Source of the DNA: Betaproteobacteria bacterium
GTDB lineage: Bacteria > Pseudomonadota > Gammaproteobacteria > Burkholderiales > SG8-39
NCBI GenBank assembly: GCA_016234705.1
Contig: JACRAS010000074.1
Span: forward strand, 1 to 64,000
Length of the DNA stretch: 64,000 nucleotides
Direction of reading: 5' to 3'
The notes below the pieces were generated by a model. The model was not told where the DNA came from, ran no database searches, and saw nothing but the letters and a program-made list of their open reading frames with translations. Position numbers and translations under genes: made by a program. Positions 32,943-42,408 of this stretch are shown in pieces (position 1 is the first letter of the stretch; each line of letters starts with the position of its first letter).

Positions 32943-33722
32943 TCACTTGCCCTTGAATTGCGGTTTCTGCTTTGCCAGGAACGCGTTGAAGCCGATGCGA
33001 TAGTCCTCGGTGTCGAAGCAGGCGTAGCCTTCGTCGCGCTCGGCTTCGGTGAGCGCGCGCGGATCGGCCAGGCGGCGCGCGAATTTTTTGTGCCAGCGCG
33101 CCACCAGCGGCGCGCCCGCGGCGATGCGCGCGGCCGCGGCGAGCGCTTCGGTCGTCACCTGGTCGTCGGCGACGACGCGATTGACCAGGCCCTTTTGCTT
33201 CGCTTCCTCGGCGCCGAATACCCGGCCCTCGAGCAGGATTTCCAGCGCGGTGGCGCGGCCGACCAGGTCGACGAGCGCGGCCATTTCGCCGTAGCCGACC
33301 ACCAGGCCGAGCTTGTTGATCGGGATGCCGAAGCGGCTGGATGCGCCGCAGATCCGCAAGTCGCATTGCGAGGCGATTTCGAGCCCGCCGCCGACGCACA
33401 CGCCGTGGATCATGGCCACGGTCGGATGGCGGCATTCGGCCACCGCGCGCATGGCGCCTTCGATTTTGTCGCCGTAATCCTTCGCCACCCTGGCGTTGGC
33501 GCGCATTTTATCGAACTCGGAAATGTCGGCGCCGGCGGCGAAGGCCTGCTCGCCCGCGCCGCGCAGCACGATGCAGCGCACGCCGTCGTCGGCTTCGAGT
33601 TCGCGCACGATCTCGCCCAGGCGCATCCACATGCCGTAGCTCAGGGCATTCAATTTATCCGGGTTGTTCAGCACCACGGTCGCGATGGCGCCGTTGCGCT
33701 CGATATAGACAGGATCAGACAT
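32943..33722 (-). CDS. Crotonase-family protein (enoyl-CoA hydratase-like)
   Basis: A 259-residue crotonase-fold protein acting on acyl-CoA thioesters. Oxyanion-hole segments are in GEQAFAAGADISEF and HGVCVGGGLEIASQCDLRI. The first catalytic glutamate of enoyl-CoA hydratases is kept (GGGLE). The second, normally in AQPE, is replaced: the protein reads FGIPINKLGL. It may therefore catalyse another crotonase reaction (isomerase, dehydrogenase-like or hydrolase). The ATG at 33722 follows an AAAGGTG; another ATG lies two codons upstream. It lies 89 bases after the TRAP large permease and may share that transcript. Confidence 0.87.
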   Translation of the reverse strand: MSDPVYIERNGAIATVVLNNPDKLNALSYGMWMRLGEIVRELEADDGVRCIVLRGAGEQAFAAGADISEFDKMRANARVAKDYGDKIEGAMRAVAECRHPTVAMIHGVCVGGGLEIASQCDLRICGASSRFGIPINKLGLVVGYGEMAALVDLVGRATALEILLEGRVFGAEEAKQKGLVNRVVADDQVTTEALAAAARIAAGAPLVARWHKKFARRLADPRALTEAERDEGYACFDTEDYRIGFNAFLAKQKPQFKGK

Positions 33723-33811
33723 GAACATCACCTTTGCTCCAATCACAAAGAACACGAAGGAAAGGAATGCCGGGCTTCCCTGGCGAACCTTCGTATCCTT
33801 CCTGGTAAGAA

Positions 33812-35095
33812 TCAGCGATAGAACAGCTCCACCAGCCCCAGCCCGGTGACGGGGATGTAAGTGACCATCATCAGCACCGCGAACAACACGCCGATGAAGT
33901 AGATATTGACCTTGCTGACCTCCCACACGCTGGCCTTGGCGATCGAGCACGCGACCATGAGCACGCTCGCCACCGGCGGGGTCTGCTGGCCGATGCCGAG
34001 GTTGATGGTGACGATCAGGCCGAAATGCACCGGGTCGATGCCGGCCGCTTTCACCAGCGGCATCACCACCGGCACCACCAGAATGATCGCCGCCGCCGAG
34101 TGCAGAAAGCAGCCAAGCACCAGGAACAACAGATTCAGCATCGCCAGCACGAACCACTTGTTGGTGGTGATCTCCGCGACCGCGCGCGCGAGCTGCTGCG
34201 GCGCCTGGATTTCGGTGAGATAGGCGCCGAGCAAGGATGAAGTCGCCACCAGCAGCATCACCACCGCGGTCTGCGAGCCGCCCTCGATCATCGCCTGCTT
34301 GAGATGGGCGAGATCGAGTTCGCGATAGACGGCCAGACCGATGAACAGGGCGGCGATTACCGCCAGCGCCGCGCCCTCGGTGGCGGTGACCACGCCGCCG
34401 AAAATGCCGCCCAGGATGATTACCGGCAGGAAAAACGCCCAGAACGCCTGCTTGAATGTCTTCGCGACGCGCGACCAGCGAAACGCCTCTTCCCGCGGCA
34501 GCTTGTAGCGGCGCGCGAACCAGTAGGCCATGCCCATCAGGCCGAAGCCGCCGATGACGCCCGGCACGATGCCGGCGACGAACATCTGCACCACCGAAAC
34601 GTCCGCCATCACCGCGTAGAGAATCATCGGAATCGACGGCGGAATGATCACGGCGAGCGTGGCGGCGGAGGACATGACCGCGGCGGCCACCGCCTTGGGA
34701 TAGCCCTTGTTTTTCATCGCCGGGATCAGGATCGAGCCGAGCGCTGCCACGTCGGCGACCGCCGAGCCCGAAATCTCGGCGAAGAACATCGAGGCGCCGA
34801 TCGATACCATCGCCAGCCCGCCGCGGACAAAACCGAGCAGCGCGGACGCGAATGCAATCAGCCGCGTCGAGATGCCGGAGGCGTTCATGATGGCGCCGGC
34901 AAGGATGAACAGGGGAATGGCCAGCAGCGGGAAGTTGGTGGCGCCGTTGTACATGATGATCGGAACGTTGGGCAGCGACGCCAGCCCCTGCACCGCCACC
35001 ATTGCGATCACGGCCACGATGCCTAGCGCCACCGCGATCGGCACGTTGATCACCACCAGCGCCAGCACGCAGGCGAAAAGCAGCAGTATTTCCAT
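33812..35095 (-). CDS. dctM: TRAP transporter large permease (DctM-type)
   Basis: A 427-residue membrane protein with about 12 helices, typical of TRAP DctM. Strings include IPLFILAGAIMNASGISTRLI, ISGSAVADVAALGSILIPAM and VVMPLVKAAGIDPVHFGLI. Its ATG shares one base with the TGA of the small permease (TGATG), so translation is coupled. With the small permease and binding protein it forms a complete ion-gradient-driven importer for an organic acid or related solute. Confidence 0.93.
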   Translation of the reverse strand: MEILLLFACVLALVVINVPIAVALGIVAVIAMVAVQGLASLPNVPIIMYNGATNFPLLAIPLFILAGAIMNASGISTRLIAFASALLGFVRGGLAMVSIGASMFFAEISGSAVADVAALGSILIPAMKNKGYPKAVAAAVMSSAATLAVIIPPSIPMILYAVMADVSVVQMFVAGIVPGVIGGFGLMGMAYWFARRYKLPREEAFRWSRVAKTFKQAFWAFFLPVIILGGIFGGVVTATEGAALAVIAALFIGLAVYRELDLAHLKQAMIEGGSQTAVVMLLVATSSLLGAYLTEIQAPQQLARAVAEITTNKWFVLAMLNLLFLVLGCFLHSAAAIILVVPVVMPLVKAAGIDPVHFGLIVTINLGIGQQTPPVASVLMVACSIAKASVWEVSKVNIYFIGVLFAVLMMVTYIPVTGLGLVELFYR

Positions 35096-35616
35096 CAGTG
35101 ACTCGCCTCCTTCGCCTTGTCTTCCCCGCCGCCGCCGTGGCCGTGACGCGCCTCGGCATAAACAGCGGGAAGGTTGAGCGCTTCCCCGATCAGGATCAGC
35201 ACCGCGCCGATCGGGATCACCGACTGCACGTAATTGACCGAAATTTCCGGCAGCGACACCAGGTGGTCGGTGGCGAGCACCTCGAGTATCGACCAGCCGG
35301 TGTAGGCGAGCAGAATGAAAAATCCGAACACCAGCACTTCGGCAAGCAGCGCCAGGGGCAGGCGCAGCGCCGGCGGGAAAATCGCCACCAGTTCAGGACA
35401 CGAGATATGCCCGCGTTTTACCGCCGCGAGCGCCGAACCGTAGTAGGTCAGCCACGCCAGCAGGATAGCGGCGACTTCGTCGTACCAGGCGAGCGCCATG
35501 CCTATGGTGCGAAACACCACGCCCAGCGGCACCTCGATCGCCAGCGCGGCCATCAGGGCAATGACCACCCATTCGAGGGCGCGCGCGTAGCGCCCGCGAA
35601 AATTCGCCAGAGTCAA
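35095..35616 (-). CDS. dctQ: TRAP transporter small permease (DctQ-type)
   Basis: A 173-residue protein with four membrane helices (VVIALMAALAIEVPLGVVFR through GAVLILIGEALNLP) and the DctQ pattern EVAAILLAWLTYYGSALAAVKRGHI. It ends with a short Gly/His/Lys-rich tail. It starts 54 bases after the binding-protein gene and overlaps dctM by one base. Confidence 0.9.
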   Translation of the reverse strand: MTLANFRGRYARALEWVVIALMAALAIEVPLGVVFRTIGMALAWYDEVAAILLAWLTYYGSALAAVKRGHISCPELVAIFPPALRLPLALLAEVLVFGFFILLAYTGWSILEVLATDHLVSLPEISVNYVQSVIPIGAVLILIGEALNLPAVYAEARHGHGGGGEDKAKEASH

Positions 35617-35670
35617 ATTACCCTCCCCCCGTTCGCTTTATCTGGGACCAGCGCCGGATGCCGCGGCGCG

Positions 35671-36645
35671 CTACTTGCCAAGCGCGATGGCGCGTTCGAT
35701 GACCTCCTTGGCGCTCGGCACTTCCTTGGCGTAGTCGTCGTACACGGGCTTGGAGGCCGCGATGAAAGCGTCTTTGTTGGCCGTGTTTACGCTGATGCCG
35801 GCGGCATTCATCTTGGCGAGCAGCTCCTCGTCGTCCTTCGCCGCCTTGTCATAGACGAACGCCTGCGTATCCTTTGCCGTGTCCTCGAGGATCTTGCGCA
35901 CGTCCGCCGGCAGCGAGGGCCATTTCTTCGTGCCCACGACCAGGTAGGCAGGCGTGTAGACATGGCCGGTGATCGAGAGGTACTTCTGCACCTCGTGGAA
36001 CTTGGCGCTGGCGATTTGCGCATACGGGTTTTCCTGGCCGTCCATGACGCCGGTCTGCAGCGCGGTGAATACCTCGGAGAATTTCATCGGGCTGGGATTG
36101 GCGCCATACGCCTGGAACATCTTTACCCGCCACTTGCCCTCCGGCACGCGCAGCTTGATGCCCTTCAGGTCGCCCGGAACGTTGATCGGGTGCTTGTTGT
36201 TGGTGATGTGCCGGTAGCCGTTCTCCCACACGGCGAGCACAGTGATGCCTTTCTTTTCGGCCTCGGGCGCGATCTTCGACCAGAACAGCTCTTTCTCGAT
36301 GCGCTGCATGTGCTTGCGGTCCTTGACCAGGTAGGGCATCTCGAACACGCCGAAGATGTCTGCTTCCGAGGACATGACGGTGGAAGGCTCAACCATGTCG
36401 ATCGTCCCCAGCTTGAGCTTCTGCAGCATTTCCTTGTCGCCGCCGAGCTGGCTCGACCCATAGACCACCACCTTGAATTTGCCGCCAAGCTTGGCGTTGG
36501 CGCGCTTGGCGAATTCATCGGCTGCCGCACTAAATAGCGAGCCCGGCTCGCCTACGTGTCCGAGCTTGAGTTCAACACCTTGCGCCGCGGCAATGAGCGG
36601 TGCTGCGCAGAACGCCGCGATGCTTCCCAATCTGAATAGTTTCAT
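35671..36645 (-). CDS. dctP: TRAP transporter substrate-binding protein (DctP-type)
   Basis: A 324-residue periplasmic receptor. It has a signal peptide (KLFRLGSIAAFCAAPLIAAAQG) and then the DctP fold: LKLGHVGEPGSLFSAAADEFAKR, with the conserved ligand-carboxylate arginine expected in IKLRVPEGKWRVKMFQAYGANP, and FTALQTGVMDGQENP. The start ATG at 36645 has GAAGGAGGAACGG upstream. The ligand is probably a carboxylate. The adjacent class V aminotransferase hints at a 2-oxo- or amino-acid-related compound. Confidence 0.92.
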   Translation of the reverse strand: MKLFRLGSIAAFCAAPLIAAAQGVELKLGHVGEPGSLFSAAADEFAKRANAKLGGKFKVVVYGSSQLGGDKEMLQKLKLGTIDMVEPSTVMSSEADIFGVFEMPYLVKDRKHMQRIEKELFWSKIAPEAEKKGITVLAVWENGYRHITNNKHPINVPGDLKGIKLRVPEGKWRVKMFQAYGANPSPMKFSEVFTALQTGVMDGQENPYAQIASAKFHEVQKYLSITGHVYTPAYLVVGTKKWPSLPADVRKILEDTAKDTQAFVYDKAAKDDEELLAKMNAAGISVNTANKDAFIAASKPVYDDYAKEVPSAKEVIERAIALGK

Positions 36646-36665
36646 CCGTTCCTCCTTCGAAATTG

Positions 36666-36686
36666 CTGCCCTGCGGATGCGGGCAG
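36666..36686 (-). other. Stem-loop between aminotransferase gene and dctP
   Basis: CTGCCC at 36666-36671 and GGGCAG at 36681-36686 form a GC-rich stem-loop, ending about 20 bases before the dctP start on the minus strand. It may trim read-through from the aminotransferase gene or set its separate expression. Confidence 0.4.
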
Positions 36687-36728
36687 TCTTTCCACCGCCG
36701 CCGCATGAGCGCGGGACGGGTGCTGCAA

Positions 36729-37928
36729 TCAAGCGGCAATACGGTGCGCGCCGCTGCCGCCGGCGCATTCAATCAGATAGTCCGCTGCGGTCTGCGTCCC
36801 GCCCTTCTGGTGCGGCACGCCGGCCAGAGCCAGTCCCATTTCGACGCCCGCGAGCGTGCCCATCAACGCGAGGTCGTTGAAGTCGCCGAGGTGGCCGATG
36901 CGGAACACCTTGCCCGCAAGCCTTCCCAGGCCGGTGCCGAGCGACATGTCATAGGCTTCGAGTATGCGCTTTCTAAGCGCGTCCGCGTCGTGGCCGGCGG
37001 GCATCATCACCGCCGTGAGGGTGTTGCTGTATTCCTCGGCGTTGGCGCAGAGGATTTCCAGGCCCCAGGCGCGCACCGCGCGCCGCGTCGCTTCGGCATG
37101 GCGTGCATGGCGCGCGAACACGCCGTGCAAGCCTTCTTCCTGCAGCATCAGTATCGCCTCGCGCAGGCCGTAGAGCAGATTGGTGGCGGGCGTGTAGGGA
37201 AAATAGCCGGTCTTGTTGGCGGCAATCATCTCCTCCCATGCCCAATAGGATTTGGGCAGCCGAGCCGACTGCCCGGCCTTGCGTGCCTTCTCGCTCACCG
37301 CGTTGAAGGACAGGCCCGGCGGCAGCATCAGCCCTTTCTGCGATCCGGCCACGGTCACGTCCACGCCCCATTCGTCGTGGCGATAATCGATCGATGCGAG
37401 CGAGGAAATCGTGTCCACCATGAATAACCCCGGATGGCTGGCCGCGTCGATCGCCTTGCGGATGAGCGGGATGCGGCTGGTCGCTCCGGTGGAAGTTTCG
37501 TTGTGCACCACGCACACCGCCCTAATGGCGTGTGCCTTGTCTTCCTTCAGTTTCGCTTCGACCGCTGCCGGATCGGCGCCGCGGCGCCAGTCGGTGGCAA
37601 TCAGCTCCACCTGCAGACCGAGCTTGCCCGCCATTTTCTGCCACAGGCTGGCGAAATGCCCGGTCTCGACCATCAGCACGTGGTCGCCGGGTGAGAGACA
37701 ATTGACCAGCGCCGCTTCCCAGGCGCCGGTGCCCGAGGCCGGGTAAATCACCACCGGCTGCTGCGTCTGAAATACGTATTTGAGCCCTTCGATGATTTCC
37801 AGGCCCAGGTGGCCGAACTCCGGCCCGCGGTGATCCACGGTGGGATAGTCGATGGCGCGCAGGACGCGGTCGGGCACGTTGGTGGGCCCGGGGATTTGCA
37901 GGAAATGACGACCGCTTCTAAAGGCCAT
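36729..37928 (-). CDS. Class V aminotransferase (serine/alanine-glyoxylate aminotransferase-like)
   Basis: A 399-residue PLP enzyme. Its N-terminus FRSGRHFLQIPGPTNVPDRVL and the string VDHRGPEFG are typical of serine-glyoxylate/alanine-glyoxylate aminotransferases. The PLP lysine is in TVAGSQKGLMLPPGLSF, following the aspartate region VDTISSLASIDYR. The ATG at 37928 has GAGGAG upstream. It is the first gene of the minus-strand group with the TRAP transporter, suggesting use of an imported amino or keto acid. The specific amino donor is not known. Confidence 0.9.
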   Translation of the reverse strand: MAFRSGRHFLQIPGPTNVPDRVLRAIDYPTVDHRGPEFGHLGLEIIEGLKYVFQTQQPVVIYPASGTGAWEAALVNCLSPGDHVLMVETGHFASLWQKMAGKLGLQVELIATDWRRGADPAAVEAKLKEDKAHAIRAVCVVHNETSTGATSRIPLIRKAIDAASHPGLFMVDTISSLASIDYRHDEWGVDVTVAGSQKGLMLPPGLSFNAVSEKARKAGQSARLPKSYWAWEEMIAANKTGYFPYTPATNLLYGLREAILMLQEEGLHGVFARHARHAEATRRAVRAWGLEILCANAEEYSNTLTAVMMPAGHDADALRKRILEAYDMSLGTGLGRLAGKVFRIGHLGDFNDLALMGTLAGVEMGLALAGVPHQKGGTQTAADYLIECAGGSGAHRIAA

Positions 37929-38112
37929 GGCAGAACTCCTCGAGGGCAAAAGCAATAGGGGCCTGAGCATATTATGCAACAGGGCGGTGGCAATGGAAGG
38001 GCTCGCCCGGCAAGCCGCGTAAGTAATGTAATAATACAGCGTGGCACGCTGCGTTTGCGCAAGCGAGCGTGATCTCTATCCCGTTTGCATGGCTGTTCAT
38101 TAGGAGGTCCAT

Positions 38113-38772
38113 TTGAACATCGACATCATTTCCGACGTGGTCTGCCCCTGGTGCTACATCGGCAAGCGCCAGATCGAGGCGGCGCTCGCGCTGTACGCGC
38201 AGCAAAACCCCGGCGCGGACCCGCCGCGCGTCAACTGGCGGCCGTTTCAACTCAATCCGCAACTGAGCGCCGAGGGCATGAGCCGGCAGGATTACGTGCT
38301 GCAAAAATTCGGCGTAGCGCGCGCCAAGGACATCTATGCGCGCGTGGCCGCGGTCGGCGCCGAACACGGGATCGCGTTTGCGTTCGACAAGATCGCGCGC
38401 CAACCCAACACCGTCGCCGTGCACAGCCTGATCGCACTGGCCGCCGCAGCGGAACCGCAGGCCGATGGCTTGCAAGACCGGGTAAACGAGGCTTTCCTGC
38501 AGGCCTACTTTCTCGATGGCGTCGATCTGACCAGGACGGAAAACCTGGTCGCGATCGCCACCGCCGCGGGCCTGGACCGGGCCAGCGTGGAGCAATGCCT
38601 GGCGGATCCGCGGTCGCGCCAGGCGGTGGCCGAGGAAGACCAGCGCGCGCGCGCCATCGGCGTGGAAGGCGTGCCCTTTTTCATATTCGACGGCAAGCTG
38701 GCCGTGTCCGGCGCGCAGGGGCCCGAAGCGCTGTTGAAGGCCATGCGCCAAGCGGAAACCGTGGCCGCGTAA
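38113..38772 (+). CDS. DsbA-family oxidoreductase (FrnE-like)
   Basis: A 219-residue cytoplasmic DsbA-fold protein without signal peptide. It has the CPWC motif at residues 11-14 (DVVCPWCYIGKRQIE), a helical insert, and the cis-proline loop GVEGVPFFIFDG. FrnE-type proteins act as thiol oxidoreductases, and relatives are 2-hydroxychromene-2-carboxylate isomerases. It has a TTG start with a strong TAGGAGGT seven bases upstream. It precedes the large dehydrogenase by 29 bases. Confidence 0.87.
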   Translation: MNIDIISDVVCPWCYIGKRQIEAALALYAQQNPGADPPRVNWRPFQLNPQLSAEGMSRQDYVLQKFGVARAKDIYARVAAVGAEHGIAFAFDKIARQPNTVAVHSLIALAAAAEPQADGLQDRVNEAFLQAYFLDGVDLTRTENLVAIATAAGLDRASVEQCLADPRSRQAVAEEDQRARAIGVEGVPFFIFDGKLAVSGAQGPEALLKAMRQAETVAA

Positions 38773-38801
38773 AAGCGCAAATTATCCGCGTTCAAGACCC
38801 C

Positions 38802-41800
38802 ATGGATCGGGCACCCAAGCATATTTCCACGGTCACGCTGCATCCGCGCGCCGGTGACGGCGCGCTCGCGGCGCGGCTGCGGCGCGAGATCCGCGGCGAG
38901 GTCCTGTTCGATGCCGCCAGCCGCGGCCGCTATTCCACCGACGCCTCGATTTACCAGATCGAGCCGGTCGGGGTGGTGGTGCCGCGGACCGAAGAGGATG
39001 CGCGCATCGCCATCCAGATCGCAGTTGACCAAGGCGTGCCCATCCTGCCGCGCGGCGGCGGCACCTCGCAGTGCGGCCAGACCGTGGGCGCGGCCCTGGT
39101 CATCGACAATTCGAAATACCTGAATCAACTCGTCGCTTTCGACAAGGACGCGCGCACGGCGGTGGTGCAGCCGGGCATGGTGCTCGACCAGTTGAATGCG
39201 TATCTCAAGCCGCACGGCCTGTGGTTCCCGGTGGATGTTTCCACCAGCGCGCAGGCGACCCTGGGCGGCATGGCCGGAAACAACTCCTGCGGCTCGCGCT
39301 CGATCCGTTACGGCAACATGGTGCACAACGTGCTCGGCATCGATGCCCTGCTCGCCGACGGCGCCGAATTCCACTTCGGCGCAAGCGATCGGATCGCCAG
39401 CGCGTCCCGCGCCTATCAGGCGCTCATCGCTCGCGTGCATGCGGTGGTGCGGCGCGAGGCGGCGGAGATCGAAGCGCGCTGGCCCAAGATGCTGCGCCGG
39501 GTGCAGGGCTATAACATCGACATGGTGCAGCCGGGCGCGGAAGCTTCCATCTTGCCGCACAACCTCGCGCACCTCCTGGTCGGCTCGGAAGGCACGCTCG
39601 CCTATTCGCGGCGCATCCATCTCGCGCTTGCGCCGCTGCCGCAACACAAGACCCTGGGCGTATGCCATTTCCCGACATTCCATCAGTCGATGCTGGCGCC
39701 GCAGCATATCGTCAAGCTCGGGCCCACTGCGGTAGAGCTGGTGGACCGCACCATGATAGAACTTGCGCGCGGAAACGCCGCGTTCAGGCCCATCGTCAAC
39801 CGCTTTCTCAAGGGCGATCCGGACGCGATTCTGCTGGTCGAATTCTCGGGCGACGACAGCGGCGAGCAGCTGGCGAAGCTCAGGCAACTGGTGGAACTGA
39901 TGGCCGAACTCGGTTTTCCCGGCGGCGTGGTGAAAACCACCGACGCGACGCTGCAAAAGGAAGTGTGGGAGGTGAGGAAAGCGGGCCTCAACATCATGAT
40001 GTCGATGAAAGGCGAGGGCAAGCCAGTGTCCTTCATCGAGGACTGCGCCGTGCCGCTGGAGCACCTCGCCGAATACACCGACAAACTGACGCAGGTGTTC
40101 GCCAGGCACGGCACGCGCGGCACCTGGTACGCGCACGCCTCGGTCGGCACCCTGCACGTGCGTCCGGTGCTCAACATGAAGGAAGGCGGCGCCAGGCAAA
40201 TGCGCGCCATCGCCGAGGAGGCGTGCGAGTTGGTGAAGAGCTACAAGGGCGCCGCCTATTCGGGCGAACACGGGGACGGCCTCGCGCGCTCGGAGTGGAT
40301 CGAGCCCATCATCGGCGCGCGCCTGATGCGCGCGCTGGAGGAAATCAAGGACCTGTTCGATCCGCGCGGGCTGATGAATCCGGGCAAGATCGTGCGCGGA
40401 ACGAAGCAGGACGACCGCAGCCTGTTCCGTTTCAAACCCGGGTATGCGGCGCAACAACTCGATACCGCCCTGGACTGGAGCGAGTGGAATGCGCCCGCCG
40501 CTGGCGAGGCGGCGGCCGTCAGCGCGCGCGCCGCGGCTAGCCGCGGATTCCAAACGAACGCCGCGGCTAGCCGCGGCTTTGTTGCGGCGGTGGAGATGTG
40601 CAACAACAACGGCCATTGCCGCAAGTTCGACGCCGGCAGCATGTGTCCGTCCTACCGCGCCACCGGCAATGAGCGCGACCTCACCCGCGGCCGTGCCAAT
40701 ACGCTGCGGCTCGCCCTGTCCGGACAATTGGGCGCCGACGCGTTCACCTCGGATGCGATGTATGAGGCCATGGATCTGTGCGTGAGCTGCAAGGGCTGCA
40801 AGCGCGAATGCCCCACCGGCGTCGACATGGCGAAAATGAAAATCGAGTTCCTGTATCACTACCATAAGCGCCACGGCGTCTCGCTCAAGGACAGCTTGAT
40901 CACCTATCTGCCGCGCTACGCGCCCTGGGCGACGCGCCTGCCCTGGCTCGCCAACCTGCGCGACGCCATTCCCGGCCTGGCTGCCTTGAGCGAATCGCTG
41001 CTGGGCCTGTCCGCAAAGCGTTCCTTGCCCAAGTGGCGCGGCGACGCGTTCCATCTGGATCCGATTGCAACGCCGCGTAGCGCGGAAGCGGCGCGCGAAG
41101 TGGTGTTGTTGGTCGACACCTTCAACAATTACTTCGAGCCCGACAACGCGCGCGCCGCGCTCGCCGTGCTGGAGGCGGCCGGCTATCGCGTGCATTTGGC
41201 GCGTGGCGCAGATGGCGGGCGCCCGCTGTGTTGCGGCCGTACTTTCCTCGCCACCGGCCTGGTGGACGAGGCTAAGGCCGAGGCGCGGCGCACCATCGCC
41301 GCGCTCCAGCCTTACGTCGAGCGCGGCTTGCCCATCGTCGGGCTGGAACCCTCGTGCCTCTACACCCTGCGCGACGAGTTCAAGTCCATGCTGCCCGGCG
41401 CCACGACCGACGCGCTCGCCGCGCGGGCGCTGCTGTTCGAGGAATTCCTCGCCGCCGAGCACGAGGCCGGCAGACTGAAGCTCAAGCTCAAACCCCTGCC
41501 GCAGAAAAAAGCCCTGCTGCACGGCCATTGCCACCAGAAGGCCTTCGGCGCGATGTCGCAGGTGGCGCAGGTGCTGGGCCTGGTTCCGGAATTGAAGGTG
41601 GAGACGGTGGAAGCTAGCTGCTGCGGCATGGCCGGCGCCTTCGGTTACGAGGCCGGGCACTACGAAGTTTCGATGAAAATGGCCGAAGCATCGCTGCTGC
41701 CGGCGCTGCGCAAGGCCGGCGCGGACACGCTGCTCGTCGCCGACGGCACCAGTTGCCGTCATCAGATACACGACAGTCTGAGTACAGGGAAGGCTTCGTC

Positions 41801-41864
41801 GCCATCGGTTGCGCAGGGCGTAGCCGTGCATGTCGCGCAGGTGCTGGCGCGGGCGCTGGGCTAA
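38802..41864 (+). CDS. FAD/Fe-S 2-hydroxyacid dehydrogenase, YdiJ-like fusion
   Basis: A 1020-residue fusion of a flavin oxidase and an Fe-S subunit, the size of E. coli YdiJ (D-2-hydroxyglutarate dehydrogenase type). The FAD domain has VPILPRGGGTSQCGQTVGAAL and MAGNNSCGSRSIRYGN. The C-terminal FAD-oxidase region has HASVGTLHVRPVLNMK and YSGEHGDGLARSEW. Then come two 4Fe-4S sites (CNNNGHCRKFDAGSMCPSYR and CVSCKGCKRECPTGVDM) and two CCG-type motifs (CCGRTFLATG, SCCGMAGAFGYE). The ATG at 38802 gives this full architecture. The linker before the Fe-S part carries a palindromic 30-bp tandem repeat. Confidence 0.9.
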   Translation: MDRAPKHISTVTLHPRAGDGALAARLRREIRGEVLFDAASRGRYSTDASIYQIEPVGVVVPRTEEDARIAIQIAVDQGVPILPRGGGTSQCGQTVGAALVIDNSKYLNQLVAFDKDARTAVVQPGMVLDQLNAYLKPHGLWFPVDVSTSAQATLGGMAGNNSCGSRSIRYGNMVHNVLGIDALLADGAEFHFGASDRIASASRAYQALIARVHAVVRREAAEIEARWPKMLRRVQGYNIDMVQPGAEASILPHNLAHLLVGSEGTLAYSRRIHLALAPLPQHKTLGVCHFPTFHQSMLAPQHIVKLGPTAVELVDRTMIELARGNAAFRPIVNRFLKGDPDAILLVEFSGDDSGEQLAKLRQLVELMAELGFPGGVVKTTDATLQKEVWEVRKAGLNIMMSMKGEGKPVSFIEDCAVPLEHLAEYTDKLTQVFARHGTRGTWYAHASVGTLHVRPVLNMKEGGARQMRAIAEEACELVKSYKGAAYSGEHGDGLARSEWIEPIIGARLMRALEEIKDLFDPRGLMNPGKIVRGTKQDDRSLFRFKPGYAAQQLDTALDWSEWNAPAAGEAAAVSARAAASRGFQTNAAASRGFVAAVEMCNNNGHCRKFDAGSMCPSYRATGNERDLTRGRANTLRLALSGQLGADAFTSDAMYEAMDLCVSCKGCKRECPTGVDMAKMKIEFLYHYHKRHGVSLKDSLITYLPRYAPWATRLPWLANLRDAIPGLAALSESLLGLSAKRSLPKWRGDAFHLDPIATPRSAEAAREVVLLVDTFNNYFEPDNARAALAVLEAAGYRVHLARGADGGRPLCCGRTFLATGLVDEAKAEARRTIAALQPYVERGLPIVGLEPSCLYTLRDEFKSMLPGATTDALAARALLFEEFLAAEHEAGRLKLKLKPLPQKKALLHGHCHQKAFGAMSQVAQVLGLVPELKVETVEASCCGMAGAFGYEAGHYEVSMKMAEASLLPALRKAGADTLLVADGTSCRHQIHDSLSTGKASSPSVAQGVAVHVAQVLARALG
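40531..40576. repeat. Palindromic tandem repeat inside the dehydrogenase gene
   Basis: The perfect 16-bp palindrome CCGCGGCTAGCCGCGG occurs at 40531-40546 and again at 40561-40576, period 30 bases. Being a multiple of three, it encodes AAASRGF twice in the linker between the FAD and Fe-S domains and keeps the frame open. Confidence 0.8.
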
Positions 41865-41943
41865 GCTGTCATGGCATCTGTCCGGTAGTGCGGCCGGCTG
41901 TTTCAACTTCTTAGCGCGTTGCCCACCATCGCGCGGCTGCCTG

Positions 41944-42408
41944 TCACGACATGTGCGCCTGCTGGTAATTCTGGATACCGACTTTGTCGATCAGGGCTAG
42001 CTGGGTTTCCAGCCAATCGATGTGCTCCTCCTCCGCCTCGATGATCGACTGGAACAGGTCGCGGCTGACGAAGTCGCCGATCTCCTCGCAATCGACGATC
42101 GCCTGTTTCAGATCGGGATGGCCGGCCAACTCCAGTTTCAGGTCGCACGCCAGTACCGATTTGGCGGAATCGCCAACCAGCAATTTCCTCATTTGGACCG
42201 CGGGCTTTCCCTCCAGGAACAGGATCCTCTCCATGAGCTTGTCGGCATGCTTCATTTCATCGATCGATTCCTTGTATTCGTGCGCCGCGAGCTTTTCCAG
42301 CCCCCAGTTCTTGAACATCTTCGAATGCAGGAAATACTGGTTGATCGCCGTCAGCTCGTTTGCCAATACCGTGTTCAGGTGTTCGATAACCTTCTTTTCG
42401 CCTTTCAT
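41944..42408 (-). CDS. bfr: Bacterioferritin
   Basis: A 154-residue haem-containing ferritin that stores iron in a 24-subunit shell. Ferroxidase ligands visible are E18 (LANELTAINQYF), E51 and H54, with haem-ligand methionine M52 in DEMKHADKLMER. Further ligand residues lie in the C-terminal helix region AEEEHIDWLE. Length is normal. No bacterioferritin-associated ferredoxin gene is adjacent. Confidence 0.95.
   Translation of the reverse strand: MKGEKKVIEHLNTVLANELTAINQYFLHSKMFKNWGLEKLAAHEYKESIDEMKHADKLMERILFLEGKPAVQMRKLLVGDSAKSVLACDLKLELAGHPDLKQAIVDCEEIGDFVSRDLFQSIIEAEEEHIDWLETQLALIDKVGIQNYQQAHMS

Noticed and set aside
38505-41906. 1133-codon minus-strand frame opposite the FAD/Fe-S dehydrogenase
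   Set aside because: Antisense of a gene with clear FAD and Fe-S motifs; composition is typical of a shadow frame, and it lacks a start signal.
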